Notes: generated from the sequence alone by a model not told the origin. A DNA stretch of 7,791 nucleotides from RH2-MAG17b sp035945515 (GCA_035945515.1 DASZAE010000052.1:1-7791); one strand, 5' to 3'; counted from the first letter of the stretch, positions 1 to 6,456 are shown. Numbers and translations: made by a program.

Positions 1-1
1 A

Positions 2-1318
2 GCCGCGGTGGCCCTTTATCAGAAACAAGAATTCAGCCAGGCGCAGCCAATTCTCGCCAGACTTCTCGCGCAATATCCCAATGATTTCGAGCTGAATGAG
101 TTGATGGGCCTGGTTTATGCGGGTGAAAACAATCAAAACCGCGCCAGCGCGTATCTTGCAAAAGCGGTTCAAATTAAGCCGGAGTCGGCCGAAGCGCGGA
201 TGTACTTCGCGGCAAATCTCGCAGAGCTGCATCAGAATGCAAGGGCGGAAAGCGAATTCAAGAAAGCTGTTGAGATAGATCCAGCAAGCTACGAAAGCAA
301 TCATAATCTGGGTGAATTCTACATTGGCGAGGGCAAACTGGCGGCGGCCATCCCTTATCTCTCCAAAGCCCAGCAAATCATGCCTTCGGCGCTAAACAAT
401 GGCTACGACTTGGCGCTTGCCCAAATCAAAGTGGGCCAATTCGCAGAAGCAAAAACGAATCTCGAACATCTGCTCACTCTCCAAGATTCGGCGGATTTGC
501 ACTCTCTTCTCGGCACTGCGGATGAACACACCGGCCAGTTTGTCCAAGCCGCCACTGAGTATCAGACCGCCGCTCACATGGACCCAAGCGAAAGTAACCT
601 CTTCGCCTGGGGCAGCGAGCTGCTGCTGCACCACACGCTCGAGCTGGCCATTCAGGTCTTTGGGCGCGGCGTTCAACTTTATCCGCGGTCGGCGCGGATG
701 CAAGTGGGCTATGGCATCGCGCTTTATTCACGCGGGCACTATCAGGATGCAATCGACGCTTTCTGCCATGCCATCGATATCAATCCTAAAGACCCCCGGC
801 CTTACGCCTTTCTTGGCAAAATCTATGATGTTTCCCCCCTCCAGGCGGCCGCAGTTACGGACCGCTTCGCGCGCTATGCGGCGTTGCAGCCGCGCAACGG
901 TCAGGCGCTTTATTACTATGCGATGAGTTTGTGGAAGGCTTCGCGGGAAGAAAATCAGACGGTAGATTTAACTAAAGTCAGAAAGCTGCTTGAAAGCGCA
1001 GTGACGCTTGAGCCGTCGTTCGCGGAGGCGCATCTACAACTCGGCATCCTTTACGCCGGCGAGCGCCAGTGGCAGCAGGCGGCCGCTCAATACCGGCAAG
1101 CCATCCGCTATCAGCCCGGCCTTGCCGACGCGCATTACCGGCTGGCCGAAGCAATGGTCCGCACCGGCGAGCGCGCCGCGGCGCAAAACGAGTTTCAGAC
1201 CTTTAACCGGCTTCACCAAGAGCAGGTAAAAGACGAGGCCAAACAACGGAGCGAGATCACGCAGTTTGTCTATACTTCAGGGGCGCCCGCTCAGAATGCG
1301 CAAAGTGAAACACATTAA
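2..1318 (+). CDS. TPR-repeat protein, 5' end outside window
   Basis: A long open frame of tandem tetratricopeptide repeats. About eleven helix-turn-helix units follow one another, with the usual Gly/Ala/Tyr and closing Pro positions (for example 'AVQIKPESAEA', 'AVEIDPASYES', 'AIDINPKDPRPYAFLG', 'AIRYQPGLADAHYRLA'). TPR arrays form superhelical scaffolds that bind other proteins; no enzymatic domain is visible. The frame stays open to the left edge (codons from base 2), the GTG at 8-10 has no visible Shine-Dalgarno sequence, and the first repeat has already begun there, so the true start and any signal peptide probably lie upstream. The C-terminal 40 residues are polar and end in '...AQSETH'. 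The wording around 'AAHMDPSESNLFAWGSELLL' resembles TPR proteins I associate with Acidobacteriota; that is recall, not a search. The partner and process are unknown. PIG-L follows on the same strand after 137 bases, too far to claim an operon. Confidence 0.9.
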   Translation, partial: AAVALYQKQEFSQAQPILARLLAQYPNDFELNELMGLVYAGENNQNRASAYLAKAVQIKPESAEARMYFAANLAELHQNARAESEFKKAVEIDPASYESNHNLGEFYIGEGKLAAAIPYLSKAQQIMPSALNNGYDLALAQIKVGQFAEAKTNLEHLLTLQDSADLHSLLGTADEHTGQFVQAATEYQTAAHMDPSESNLFAWGSELLLHHTLELAIQVFGRGVQLYPRSARMQVGYGIALYSRGHYQDAIDAFCHAIDINPKDPRPYAFLGKIYDVSPLQAAAVTDRFARYAALQPRNGQALYYYAMSLWKASREENQTVDLTKVRKLLESAVTLEPSFAEAHLQLGILYAGERQWQQAAAQYRQAIRYQPGLADAHYRLAEAMVRTGERAAAQNEFQTFNRLHQEQVKDEAKQRSEITQFVYTSGAPAQNAQSETH

Positions 1319-1341
1319 CTAGGGCAGGCCATCTCCCGGCA

Positions 1342-1361
1342 CGGATAAATCCGAGCTTTTT
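1342..1361 (+). terminator. Weak possible terminator after the TPR gene
   Basis: CGGA/TCCG arms (1342-1345 and 1350-1353) around a TAAA loop are followed within a few bases by five T (1357-1361). The stem is only four or five base pairs, so this is a marginal intrinsic terminator. It lies 24 bases after the TPR stop and ahead of the PIG-L gene. Confidence 0.2.
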
Positions 1362-1455
1362 CGCAACATCCTATAGGTTCATAAATGTTAGGCCAAAAGG
1401 GGGCGAATTCCGGGCGCAAAGTGTCTCTACCTGACAAACTACTGGAGGCAAGGCA

Positions 1456-2232
1456 ATGAGTTTAGTGACACGGCGAGAAATGTTAACGCGCGCCGGCCAG
1501 GCAGCGGGCGTTCTGGCAGCCGGGATCCAGACGGCAGACGCCGCCGGCAAAAGTCAGCCTGACACACAAGGCGGATCAAGGCGCAAATTGAAGGTGATGG
1601 TAGCGGGTGGGCATCCCGGTGATCCCGAATACGGTTGCGGCGGCACAATCGCTCGTTACACGGACCTTGGTCACGAGGTGGTCCTCCTCTACCTGAACGA
1701 TGGCGCTTGGCCGGTATCGAAAGGTGGAGCGCCTGCTCCCATTCGTTTGACCGAGGCTCGTAAAGCGTGCCAAGTCCTGAAGGCGCGCCCTCTCTATGCG
1801 GGCCAAACGAACGGCAAAGCGGTGCTCGATGCCTCCCATTTCGACGATTACCGGAAAATTCTTCAGACTGAAGAACCTGACGTTGTGTTCACGCAGTGGC
1901 CGATTGACGCTCACCGCGACCACCGCGCCACTTCGGCCTTAGCCTTCGATGCCTGGATGCAGATGGAGAAAAAATTCGCGCTCTATTATTACGAAGTCTC
2001 AAACGGGGAGGACACGCTTCAATTCTCGCCTACCCATTATGTGAATATTACCGCCACCGAAGCCATCAAGCGCGCGGCCTGCTATGCCCACGCCTCACAA
2101 ACTCCCAACAGATACTATGCCTTGCAGGACCTGGTCGCGCGGTTCCGCGGTATTGAAAATGGCTGCGAACGCGCAGAAGCCTTTATCCTCCAGGCACAAA
2201 GCCCTTATGAGGCGCTGCCAGAGGCATCTTGA
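1456..2232 (+). CDS. Tat-exported PIG-L/LmbE-family deacetylase
   Basis: A 258-residue protein of the PIG-L/LmbE family, Zn-dependent N-deacetylases acting on N-acetylglucosaminyl-type substrates (relatives: MshB, PIG-L, BshB). The N-terminus has a twin-arginine-like leader (T5-R6-R7-E8-M9-L10, then a weakly hydrophobic Ala/Gly stretch and 'ADA-AG' near residue 29), suggesting export to the periplasm. The Rossmann-like core starts near residue 45 with 'VAGGHPGDPEYGCGGTIARY'. H53 and D56 match the first two zinc ligands, and 'DAHRDH' (151-156) supplies the third. Family members normally read HPDD; here the Asp thought to act as general base is Gly55. The start is supported by GGAGG at 1444-1448, seven bases before ATG. 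Length is normal for the family. The substrate cannot be read from the sequence. No convincing promoter was found in the 137 bases upstream. Confidence 0.88.
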   Translation: MSLVTRREMLTRAGQAAGVLAAGIQTADAAGKSQPDTQGGSRRKLKVMVAGGHPGDPEYGCGGTIARYTDLGHEVVLLYLNDGAWPVSKGGAPAPIRLTEARKACQVLKARPLYAGQTNGKAVLDASHFDDYRKILQTEEPDVVFTQWPIDAHRDHRATSALAFDAWMQMEKKFALYYYEVSNGEDTLQFSPTHYVNITATEAIKRAACYAHASQTPNRYYALQDLVARFRGIENGCERAEAFILQAQSPYEALPEAS

Positions 2233-2518
2233 GCGTCGTCTAATCGCTACTAAAACTATACAGAGCGCCATAAGCCAGCGGCGCTCACGCCTTCCGTGAG
2301 ATGGAGACCTATCCCGCGAAGCATCTGGGCACGTTCTGCTTCAATGGGCCGCTCTACTGGGGCGCGACTCGGAGGCCCGCCGAGACCGAATATGGTGTGC
2401 TGACCGCGGATAGAAACCTTCGGTGGAGCGGTTCACAAATGAGAGCGATTGGTGCCTCGACGCTTCGTGGTGTACGCTGCCCAGCAGGACTTGAGTCACT
2501 TTGTTCTATCCTACCCGG
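2233..2518. other. Gap between PIG-L and the cassette; no convincing gene
   Basis: This gap separates two convergent genes. It contains two overlapping hairpins near its left end (2263-2300). An 88-codon plus-strand frame (2301-2567) starts here but has no Shine-Dalgarno sequence and its end overlaps the restored synthetase gene on the other strand. A short plus-strand tail reading '...RRFVVYAAQQDLSHF...' up to a TAA just before 2535 is too short to call. No tRNA, insertion-sequence end or target-site duplication was recognised. The gap probably marks the left junction of the inserted cassette. Confidence 0.5.
2263..2300. terminator. Overlapping hairpins between convergent genes, possible terminator
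   Basis: Arms GAGCGCC (2263-2269) and GGCGCTC (2280-2286) form a 7-bp stem with a 10-base loop. A second stem, CTCACG (2284-2289) with CGTGAG (2295-2300), has a 5-base loop. They share bases 2284-2286, so only one can form at a time. On the minus strand the first stem is followed by a weak T-rich stretch; on the plus strand there is no T-run. The location between convergent genes fits a terminator, but the T-tract is poor. Confidence 0.25.
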
Positions 2519-3261
2519 TCAAGGAGGAGTAACAGATCCGGCCTTCTGTTTTTCCAACCAATCCTGATGAGAGGCGACGATGGAATCGACTAGTCTGCTA
2601 CAACTTGAAGCAACACGAGCGAGTGCCTTTATCTGTTCCCGGCACGCGAGGCTGTCGTGGGGATGGGGGTAGTTTATTTTGTGATCGATCTCCCCCAAAT
2701 CTCGTCTGCCAACGTCCTCACCTGGACCTCATAAGTTACCTTCGCCTTGCTCCGCGGCTGTACTATATAGTGAACGCTGGAGTAAAGGCGAGGATTAAAC
2801 TCGGTCTTAATTCCGATACTTTCGAAATAGCTACGGGATTCCCCGTCCCACGCGTGAGCAAAGGGCTGCTCGAAGAGATCACACTGCGCGACGTCGAGTA
2901 ATTCCCTGAGCGCAGCATCAATCTCGCTCATCTGCCGTGTGTGCAAATGAAGCACGCGATAGCCGCCAAGGTCATTGACACGGAGGAGAAGGTTGTCCTT
3001 AGTTATGTCGAATTTCTCGCCAGCATGATGCTTCTTCTCCAGCACCCTTATCAGCTTGTCCTTTAGATGCGATGGCTCCTTCATTCTCCGTTTCACTGAA
3101 TGAACCAGATCAGAAAGAGGCTGGGGTTGTACCATCGCGCCCAACATATGCGCGTGGAAACTCTCTACGAACCGAGCAATGAGGTTCTGGTTATCCTCAT
3201 AATGTTTGACGAGCTTGTCAATCAGATCCTCGTCGTCGGCGTTGATGTTTGTGTTAGGCAT
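2519..3261 (-). CDS. RelA/SpoT-domain small alarmone synthetase, frameshifted
   Basis: Third gene of the minus-strand cassette. It is a short RelA/SpoT nucleotidyltransferase without the hydrolase or regulatory domains of long RelA/Spo. Members transfer pyrophosphate from ATP to GDP/GTP, and toxic members (toxSAS) modify other acceptors such as the tRNA 3' end. Visible elements: basic 'SVKRRMKEPSHLKDK' (55-69); 'NDLGGYR' (96-102) with D97 as likely Mg ligand; 'YSSVH' (160-164) with the guanine-stacking Tyr; 'EVQVRT' (178-183) with catalytic Glu. The ATG frame gives 195 residues and stops at 2674-2676 right after 'EIWG'. Reading -1 at the G run 2692-2696 continues as 'EIDHKINYP', 'DSLACREQ' and 'SSCSRLVDSI' to a TGA at 2519-2521, a 247-residue protein of normal size. 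The intact gene therefore appears to have lost one G. ATG lies 12 bases after the ParA stop, with no good Shine-Dalgarno sequence. Whether the shift is mutation, sequencing error or recoding is open. Confidence 0.85.
2692..2696 (-). other. Frameshift site in the synthetase gene (five-G run)
   Basis: On the minus strand the sequence reads ATT TGG GGG AGA, giving I-W-G-R and then a stop four codons later. With one more G it reads ATT TGG GGG GAG, giving I-W-G-E-I-D-H-K, the segment conserved in this family. The downstream frame stays open for 57 family-like codons. The site does not match a standard X-XXY-YYZ slippery heptamer, since the P-site codon would re-pair from TGG to TTG. A one-base deletion or a sequencing error is therefore more likely than programmed frameshifting. 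Confidence 0.85.
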
Positions 3262-3273
3262 GGACAGCCAAGC

Positions 3274-4278
3274 TCAAGTAGTGAGTTTGATAATGTTCCT
3301 GGCGATTTCTAGGAATACTTCCTCCGCGTGCTTTCTCTGATTGGGTGTACCCTTACTAACGTCCTTCATTGGTTTGCCTTCAGCCTGGGATGCTATTGCT
3401 ATGGTGCCAAAGTCCTGCACTTGTCCAAGTTCACTCTCACTACTAGAGCGAGGTGCCAGGTTGCTGCTAACCTTGCGCAGGACTGCTATGATATCGCTAC
3501 TTATGCTCTTTTCAATTCTTGGCAGGTACTTTGCGTAGCTCGATGCTATGTCACCACCATATAGCCGATAACGCTGCGGTATGTAGCCCAAAAACTTCGG
3601 CAAGCCTGGAAAGAGGTCCAAATTCGTGGGTGCAAGTTCTACGATCGTTTTCCAATCATCAATCCACTTGACCAAGCTGTAGCCCAGCGTCTTCAGGGCT
3701 CTTATCGAAAAAAGATCACATGCAGCGGGAACAATGAAGTAGTCGCAGTCTAGAAGCAAGACGCGGTTAAGAGGACCAATATTCGGCCCGGAATCATAAA
3801 AAACGAAGTCGATAGCAAATTTAGAAGCCACACCGTTGACCAGATTGCTTAAAGCAGTAGTTCCCCTTAACCCTCTTGGCTTCCTCTGAAAGCAATCGTT
3901 CCAGAGAGGAGAGAGTTCCTGTTCGAACTCGGAGAGCCTGATATCGCCCGGCAACACGAAGACATTCGGGAGCCGTTCAATCGGTTCTATGAGGTGCACG
4001 TCTCCCGTCGCGTCAACAACTGGCTTCAGAGCGGACCAAAGAGTTCTTCCGGCATCCAAATCGGAGTTGTCGAGCAGATCATCGACAACAGATTCTTCGA
4101 TGAGATAGGCTGTGAGATTACACTGCGGATCGGAGTCGACTAGGAGCACGCGCTTCCCGAGCGAGGCGAGCGAAGCTGCAATATTCACATTAAGCGTAGT
4201 TTTGCCGACCCCGCCCTTATGGTTAAAAATCGAAATGCGGAGGGCCTTGCTTCGGGAAGGTTTTCCGTTCGTATCCAC
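3274..4278 (-). CDS. ParA/Soj/MinD-like deviant Walker ATPase
   Basis: A 334-residue SIMIBI-class ATPase of the ParA group. These proteins dimerise on ATP, often bind DNA or membrane, and act as switches in partition and positioning; some drive other complexes. The deviant Walker A motif 'KGGVGKTT' is at 21-28 with the signature Lys21, 'VDSDPQCNLT' is at 47-56 (Walker A'), and the Walker B-like 'FVFYDSGPNIGPLN' is at 158-171 with D162. A long segment between the motifs (about 57-155) and a C-terminal extension beyond 240 make it larger than minimal plasmid ParA proteins. It starts with GTG at 4276-4278, overlapping the TAG stop of the preceding gene by one base; an in-frame TGA lies nine bases before the GTG, so no earlier start is possible. 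No ParB or parS-like site is visible, so partition is unlikely. It probably works with its two cassette neighbours. The ATPase call is firm; the role is inferred. Confidence 0.9.
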   Translation of the reverse strand: MDTNGKPSRSKALRISIFNHKGGVGKTTLNVNIAASLASLGKRVLLVDSDPQCNLTAYLIEESVVDDLLDNSDLDAGRTLWSALKPVVDATGDVHLIEPIERLPNVFVLPGDIRLSEFEQELSPLWNDCFQRKPRGLRGTTALSNLVNGVASKFAIDFVFYDSGPNIGPLNRVLLLDCDYFIVPAACDLFSIRALKTLGYSLVKWIDDWKTIVELAPTNLDLFPGLPKFLGYIPQRYRLYGGDIASSYAKYLPRIEKSISSDIIAVLRKVSSNLAPRSSSESELGQVQDFGTIAIASQAEGKPMKDVSKGTPNQRKHAEEVFLEIARNIIKLTT

Positions 4279-4886
4279 TATTGTTGCTCATTCCCTTGCT
4301 CTTCGCCGGTCCTGCGTGATTTTCGCCGTGGGCGTGCGCTCGCCATGATGCTCCGCGCCTTATCCCGATCAGGCAATGCCAGCACGAACTGCTCGCCAAT
4401 CGCGCTCAGCTGCTTGGTGCCCTTGCTTGCTGGGACCAAATAACTTGTTTTGGTTGCATTATCCATCGCGACAGCAGCGTTTGAAAACTTCAGCTGAGCT
4501 GCCTCCGTATTAAGCTTACTGATGTCTAACGTCTTGAAATGTGGGGTTTCCCGATAGTGCGTTAAATAATATGCCAAACAGGCGACCCTCTCAACATCCG
4601 TTTTGGGTTGTTTTTCGAGCATGAACTGCTTCGGCGAGATGGAACGATCTTCCGAAAACGTTGTTTCCAAACTAGCCCTTGGACCTCCCTGGTGGGGTAG
4701 GGTCAATGGGTTGGCAGAGAGGTGCCCTATACCTAAGAAAGTCGCAACCGTATTGAGCATTCTTTCCTGAACTTCGGGTTGCAACTTCCGGAAGGCGGCG
4801 AGGATCTCGTTAAGGATCATAAGATCATCGCTGCCTCGGCGGACCTCAATGGTTGCGCTTTGGATTGCGTTCGATTCGTTGTCCAC
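4278..4886 (-). CDS. Hypothetical protein, helical N-terminus and winged-helix-like core
   Basis: A 202-residue protein without a family I can name. It is the first gene of the three-gene cassette. Residues 20-53 form an amphipathic helical hairpin ('ILNEILAAFRKLQPEVQER' onward, ending 'FLGIG'). A loose linker (54-84) follows, then a compact domain at about 85-172 ('KTDVERVACLAYYLTHY', 'FKTLDISKLNTEAAQLKFSN', 'GYL'-like 'SYLVPASKGTKQLSAIGEQF'). The pattern of helices, a turn and a small Gly-Lys wing resembles a winged helix-turn-helix. The tail is strongly basic (184-192, 'RPRRKSRRT'), which fits nucleic-acid binding. The GTG start is set by AAGGAGG four bases upstream and by an in-frame TAA at 4896-4898. 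It may be a DNA-binding regulator, an adaptor for the ParA ATPase, or an antitoxin-like partner for the synthetase; none of these is shown by the sequence. Confidence 0.75.
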   Translation of the reverse strand: MDNESNAIQSATIEVRRGSDDLMILNEILAAFRKLQPEVQERMLNTVATFLGIGHLSANPLTLPHQGGPRASLETTFSEDRSISPKQFMLEKQPKTDVERVACLAYYLTHYRETPHFKTLDISKLNTEAAQLKFSNAAVAMDNATKTSYLVPASKGTKQLSAIGEQFVLALPDRDKARSIMASARPRRKSRRTGEEQGNEQQ

Positions 4887-4890
4887 AATC

Positions 4891-4897
4891 CCTCCTT
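4891..4897 (-). promoter_or_regulatory. Shine-Dalgarno AAGGAGG fixing a GTG start
   Basis: AAGGAGG on the minus strand lies four bases before the GTG at 4884-4886. An in-frame TAA (4896-4898) overlaps it and rules out any earlier start, so translation of the cassette begins at this GTG. Confidence 0.8.
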
Positions 4898-4931
4898 ATA
4901 CGCTCCCAAGAAGTAGGGATGTCGCTGAGAC

Positions 4932-4977
4932 CTAGTGTATCATGATGTACTAGTATGCCGTTTTAGAGCTAGTATGC
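4932..4977. repeat. Palindrome and three CTAGTRT-type repeats upstream of cassette
   Basis: Three similarly oriented copies occur: CTAGTGTAT (4932-4940), CTAGTATGC (4950-4958) and CTAGTATGC (4969-4977), spaced 18 and 19 bases apart, about two helical turns. The first two are embedded in an imperfect palindrome: arms CTAGTGT (4932-4938) and GTACTAG (4947-4953) around the perfect 8-bp palindrome ATCATGAT (4939-4946). Another 8-bp palindrome, TACTAGTA, sits at 4948-4955. The cluster lies 46-91 bases before the GTG of the first cassette gene, where an operator or promoter would be. Autoregulation by the first gene or the ParA ATPase is a guess. No clean -35/-10 pair was found. Confidence 0.5.
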
Positions 4978-4989
4978 GCAGCCAGATGC

Positions 4990-6381
4990 TCAGTATTCGC
5001 GGTTCGTGATGATGCCGGGCTGCGGCACGGGATATCTGCCGCTCGCATCCGCGAGCAGCGGGGCAGGGGAATCCATGGTGAATTTGTCTACGTTTGGCGC
5101 GAATTCGTCATTGCAATTCAACATTTCGTCATAGGTTACTTCGCGGCCAGTATGCGCCGCCATGCGGCCCATGCTTGCGACCAAGCTCGCTTGGACGCCG
5201 CGTTCAACCTCGTTATAAGGCTTATCGTCCCGAATGGCGTCCATCAAATCATTCCATTCGTTTTGGTAAGGATTCCGCTCATCCGGGTTCACCTTAGATT
5301 CCCAAATCAGGTCGGCGGGATTCGCCGTCTGATTCTTATAGAGGATCGATGGAAGCCCACAATCGCCTCTGCTCGAAGCAATTCCCATGCCCTTCGTGCC
5401 GTGCAGGTAGCTCGAATAAATCTCCTGGCATCCGGTGATGCAGCGCCCGTCGAAGAAAAACTTCGTGCCATCGGAATACGTGTATTCCACCGAATACGTA
5501 TCAAAATTTTGATCCACGTATGGGATTCCGTCCGGACTCTTCTTGTAATGGCGGCCGCCGAGAGCCTGCGCCTTGACCGGCCATTCGTTTTTCATCCATG
5601 CCAGATGGTCGACGATGTGAATATAGAAGTCGTTGTAGCAGCCGCCGCTCGCCCAGATGAAGCTGTGGAATCGCTGGATCTGATAGAGCAGGTCGGTGAT
5701 TCCGGCCGGTTTGGGAAGCGAGCGGAAATACCCTCCGGGGCCCGCCATGCGATAACCGCGTTGGAGAACGATCTGGCCGATCTGTCCGTCGTGAACGCGA
5801 TTCGCCAGCTCCTGAAGCGCGCGGCTGTGGCGCGACATCAATCCCACCCCGACCTTGAGGTTCTTGGCTGACGCGTCCTGCGCGAGTTTGAGCATCCGTT
5901 TGCAGGTTGGACCGTCAACGGTGACGGGCTTTTCCATAAAAACATTCAGCCCTTTCTGAATCGCATAAGTGAAAAAAGGCCAGCGAAAGGCGGGCGGCGT
6001 GGTGAGAATGGCGATGTCGCCCGGCTTGAGGCAGTCCATCGCTTTCTGGTAAGCGTCAAAACCGATGAACTGGCGCTCCGGCGGCACTTCCACCTGGCTC
6101 GCGTACCGCTGCTGGAGCATGGTCAGGTCGTGCTGAAGGCGCTCAGGGAATATATCCGCCATCGCCACCAGCTTGATGGGGCCGCGCTTGACGGAGAGCG
6201 CGTTCGCGGCCGCGCCGCCACCCCGTCCGCCACAGCCAATCAGAACGATCTGGATGAGATCGCTGCCCGCAGCGTGAACGCGTGGAATAGCAACGTTGGC
6301 TAACGCCGACGCCGCAGCTAATTTACCTGTGGTCTTAATGAAGTCACGACGGCTCGTCGAACCTTTGCTGGGAGTGTTCAT
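4990..6381 (-). CDS. Tat-exported Gfo/Idh/MocA-family oxidoreductase
   Basis: A 463-residue NAD(P)-dependent sugar or polyol dehydrogenase-type protein. The N-terminus is a clear twin-arginine leader: 'SRRDFIK' (10-16), an Ala-rich hydrophobic stretch and a probable cleavage site after 'VHA' (37). The Rossmann fold follows with 'VLIGCGGRGGG' (46-56), an acidic 'MADIF' (74-78) at the end of the second strand, and the family signature 'EKP' (150-152) preceding the substrate domain. 'NDFYIHIVDHL' (250-260) carries the Asp/His residues typical of the active site. The C-terminal half forms the alpha/beta substrate domain. Exported members with bound cofactor are common in Planctomycetota, Verrucomicrobiota and Acidobacteriota, where they act on carbohydrates; the substrate here is unknown. 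ATG is preceded by GGAGG (6393-6397, 11 bases away). A sigma70-like promoter lies upstream and no terminator follows, so some read-through into the cassette is possible. Confidence 0.92.
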   Translation of the reverse strand: MNTPSKGSTSRRDFIKTTGKLAAASALANVAIPRVHAAGSDLIQIVLIGCGGRGGGAAANALSVKRGPIKLVAMADIFPERLQHDLTMLQQRYASQVEVPPERQFIGFDAYQKAMDCLKPGDIAILTTPPAFRWPFFTYAIQKGLNVFMEKPVTVDGPTCKRMLKLAQDASAKNLKVGVGLMSRHSRALQELANRVHDGQIGQIVLQRGYRMAGPGGYFRSLPKPAGITDLLYQIQRFHSFIWASGGCYNDFYIHIVDHLAWMKNEWPVKAQALGGRHYKKSPDGIPYVDQNFDTYSVEYTYSDGTKFFFDGRCITGCQEIYSSYLHGTKGMGIASSRGDCGLPSILYKNQTANPADLIWESKVNPDERNPYQNEWNDLMDAIRDDKPYNEVERGVQASLVASMGRMAAHTGREVTYDEMLNCNDEFAPNVDKFTMDSPAPLLADASGRYPVPQPGIITNREY

Positions 6382-6397
6382 GGCGTGTAGTTCCTCC

Positions 6398-6437
6398 GAA
6401 ATATTTCGCTGCCTTTTGTCTGCCGGGCAGAAGGCAG
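6398..6437 (-). promoter_or_regulatory. Inverted repeats in the Gfo/Idh leader (hairpin or operator)
   Basis: CTGCCTT (6409-6415) pairs with AAGGCAG (6431-6437). Nested inside, TCTGCC (6419-6424) faces GGCAGA (6426-6431). The CTGCC/GGCAG unit therefore occurs twice on each side of the centre at 6425. A perfect 10-bp palindrome, GAAATATTTC (6398-6407), follows towards the gene and abuts the Shine-Dalgarno sequence. All of this lies between the predicted promoter and the start codon, so it would be part of the mRNA leader or a repressor site. No known riboswitch was recognised. Confidence 0.4.
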
Positions 6438-6456
6438 TCGTGATGTGCAGTACGCA

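Noticed and set aside
2301..2567. 88-codon plus-strand frame starting METYPAKHLG
   Set aside because: It has no ribosome-binding site and no family I recognise, and its last part lies opposite the conserved C-terminus of the restored synthetase. A decayed gene fragment cannot be excluded.
2689..2697. Programmed -1 frameshifting at the G run
   Set aside because: The heptamer T-TGG-GGG does not fit the X-XXY-YYZ rule and no stimulatory stem-loop was evident downstream; a deletion or sequencing error is simpler.
2605..2901. 98-codon plus-strand frame
   Set aside because: It lies opposite the RelA/SpoT synthetase, whose minus-strand reading has clear family motifs; this is an antisense shadow.
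3274..4886. Plasmid partition locus (parA plus small DNA-binding partner)
   Set aside because: The flanks are chromosomal metabolic and chaperonin genes, there is no replication gene, and the downstream synthetase is not part of known partition operons.
4960..4971. GTTTTAGAGCTA, identical to the start of the Streptococcus pyogenes Cas9 crRNA repeat
   Set aside because: Only 12 bases match. There is no repeat array, anti-repeat or cas gene, and the stretch overlaps the local CTAGT repeats. Treated as chance.
5152..5871. 239-codon plus-strand frame inside the oxidoreductase
   Set aside because: A long antisense frame produced by GC-rich codon structure. The minus strand carries the Gfo/Idh signatures.
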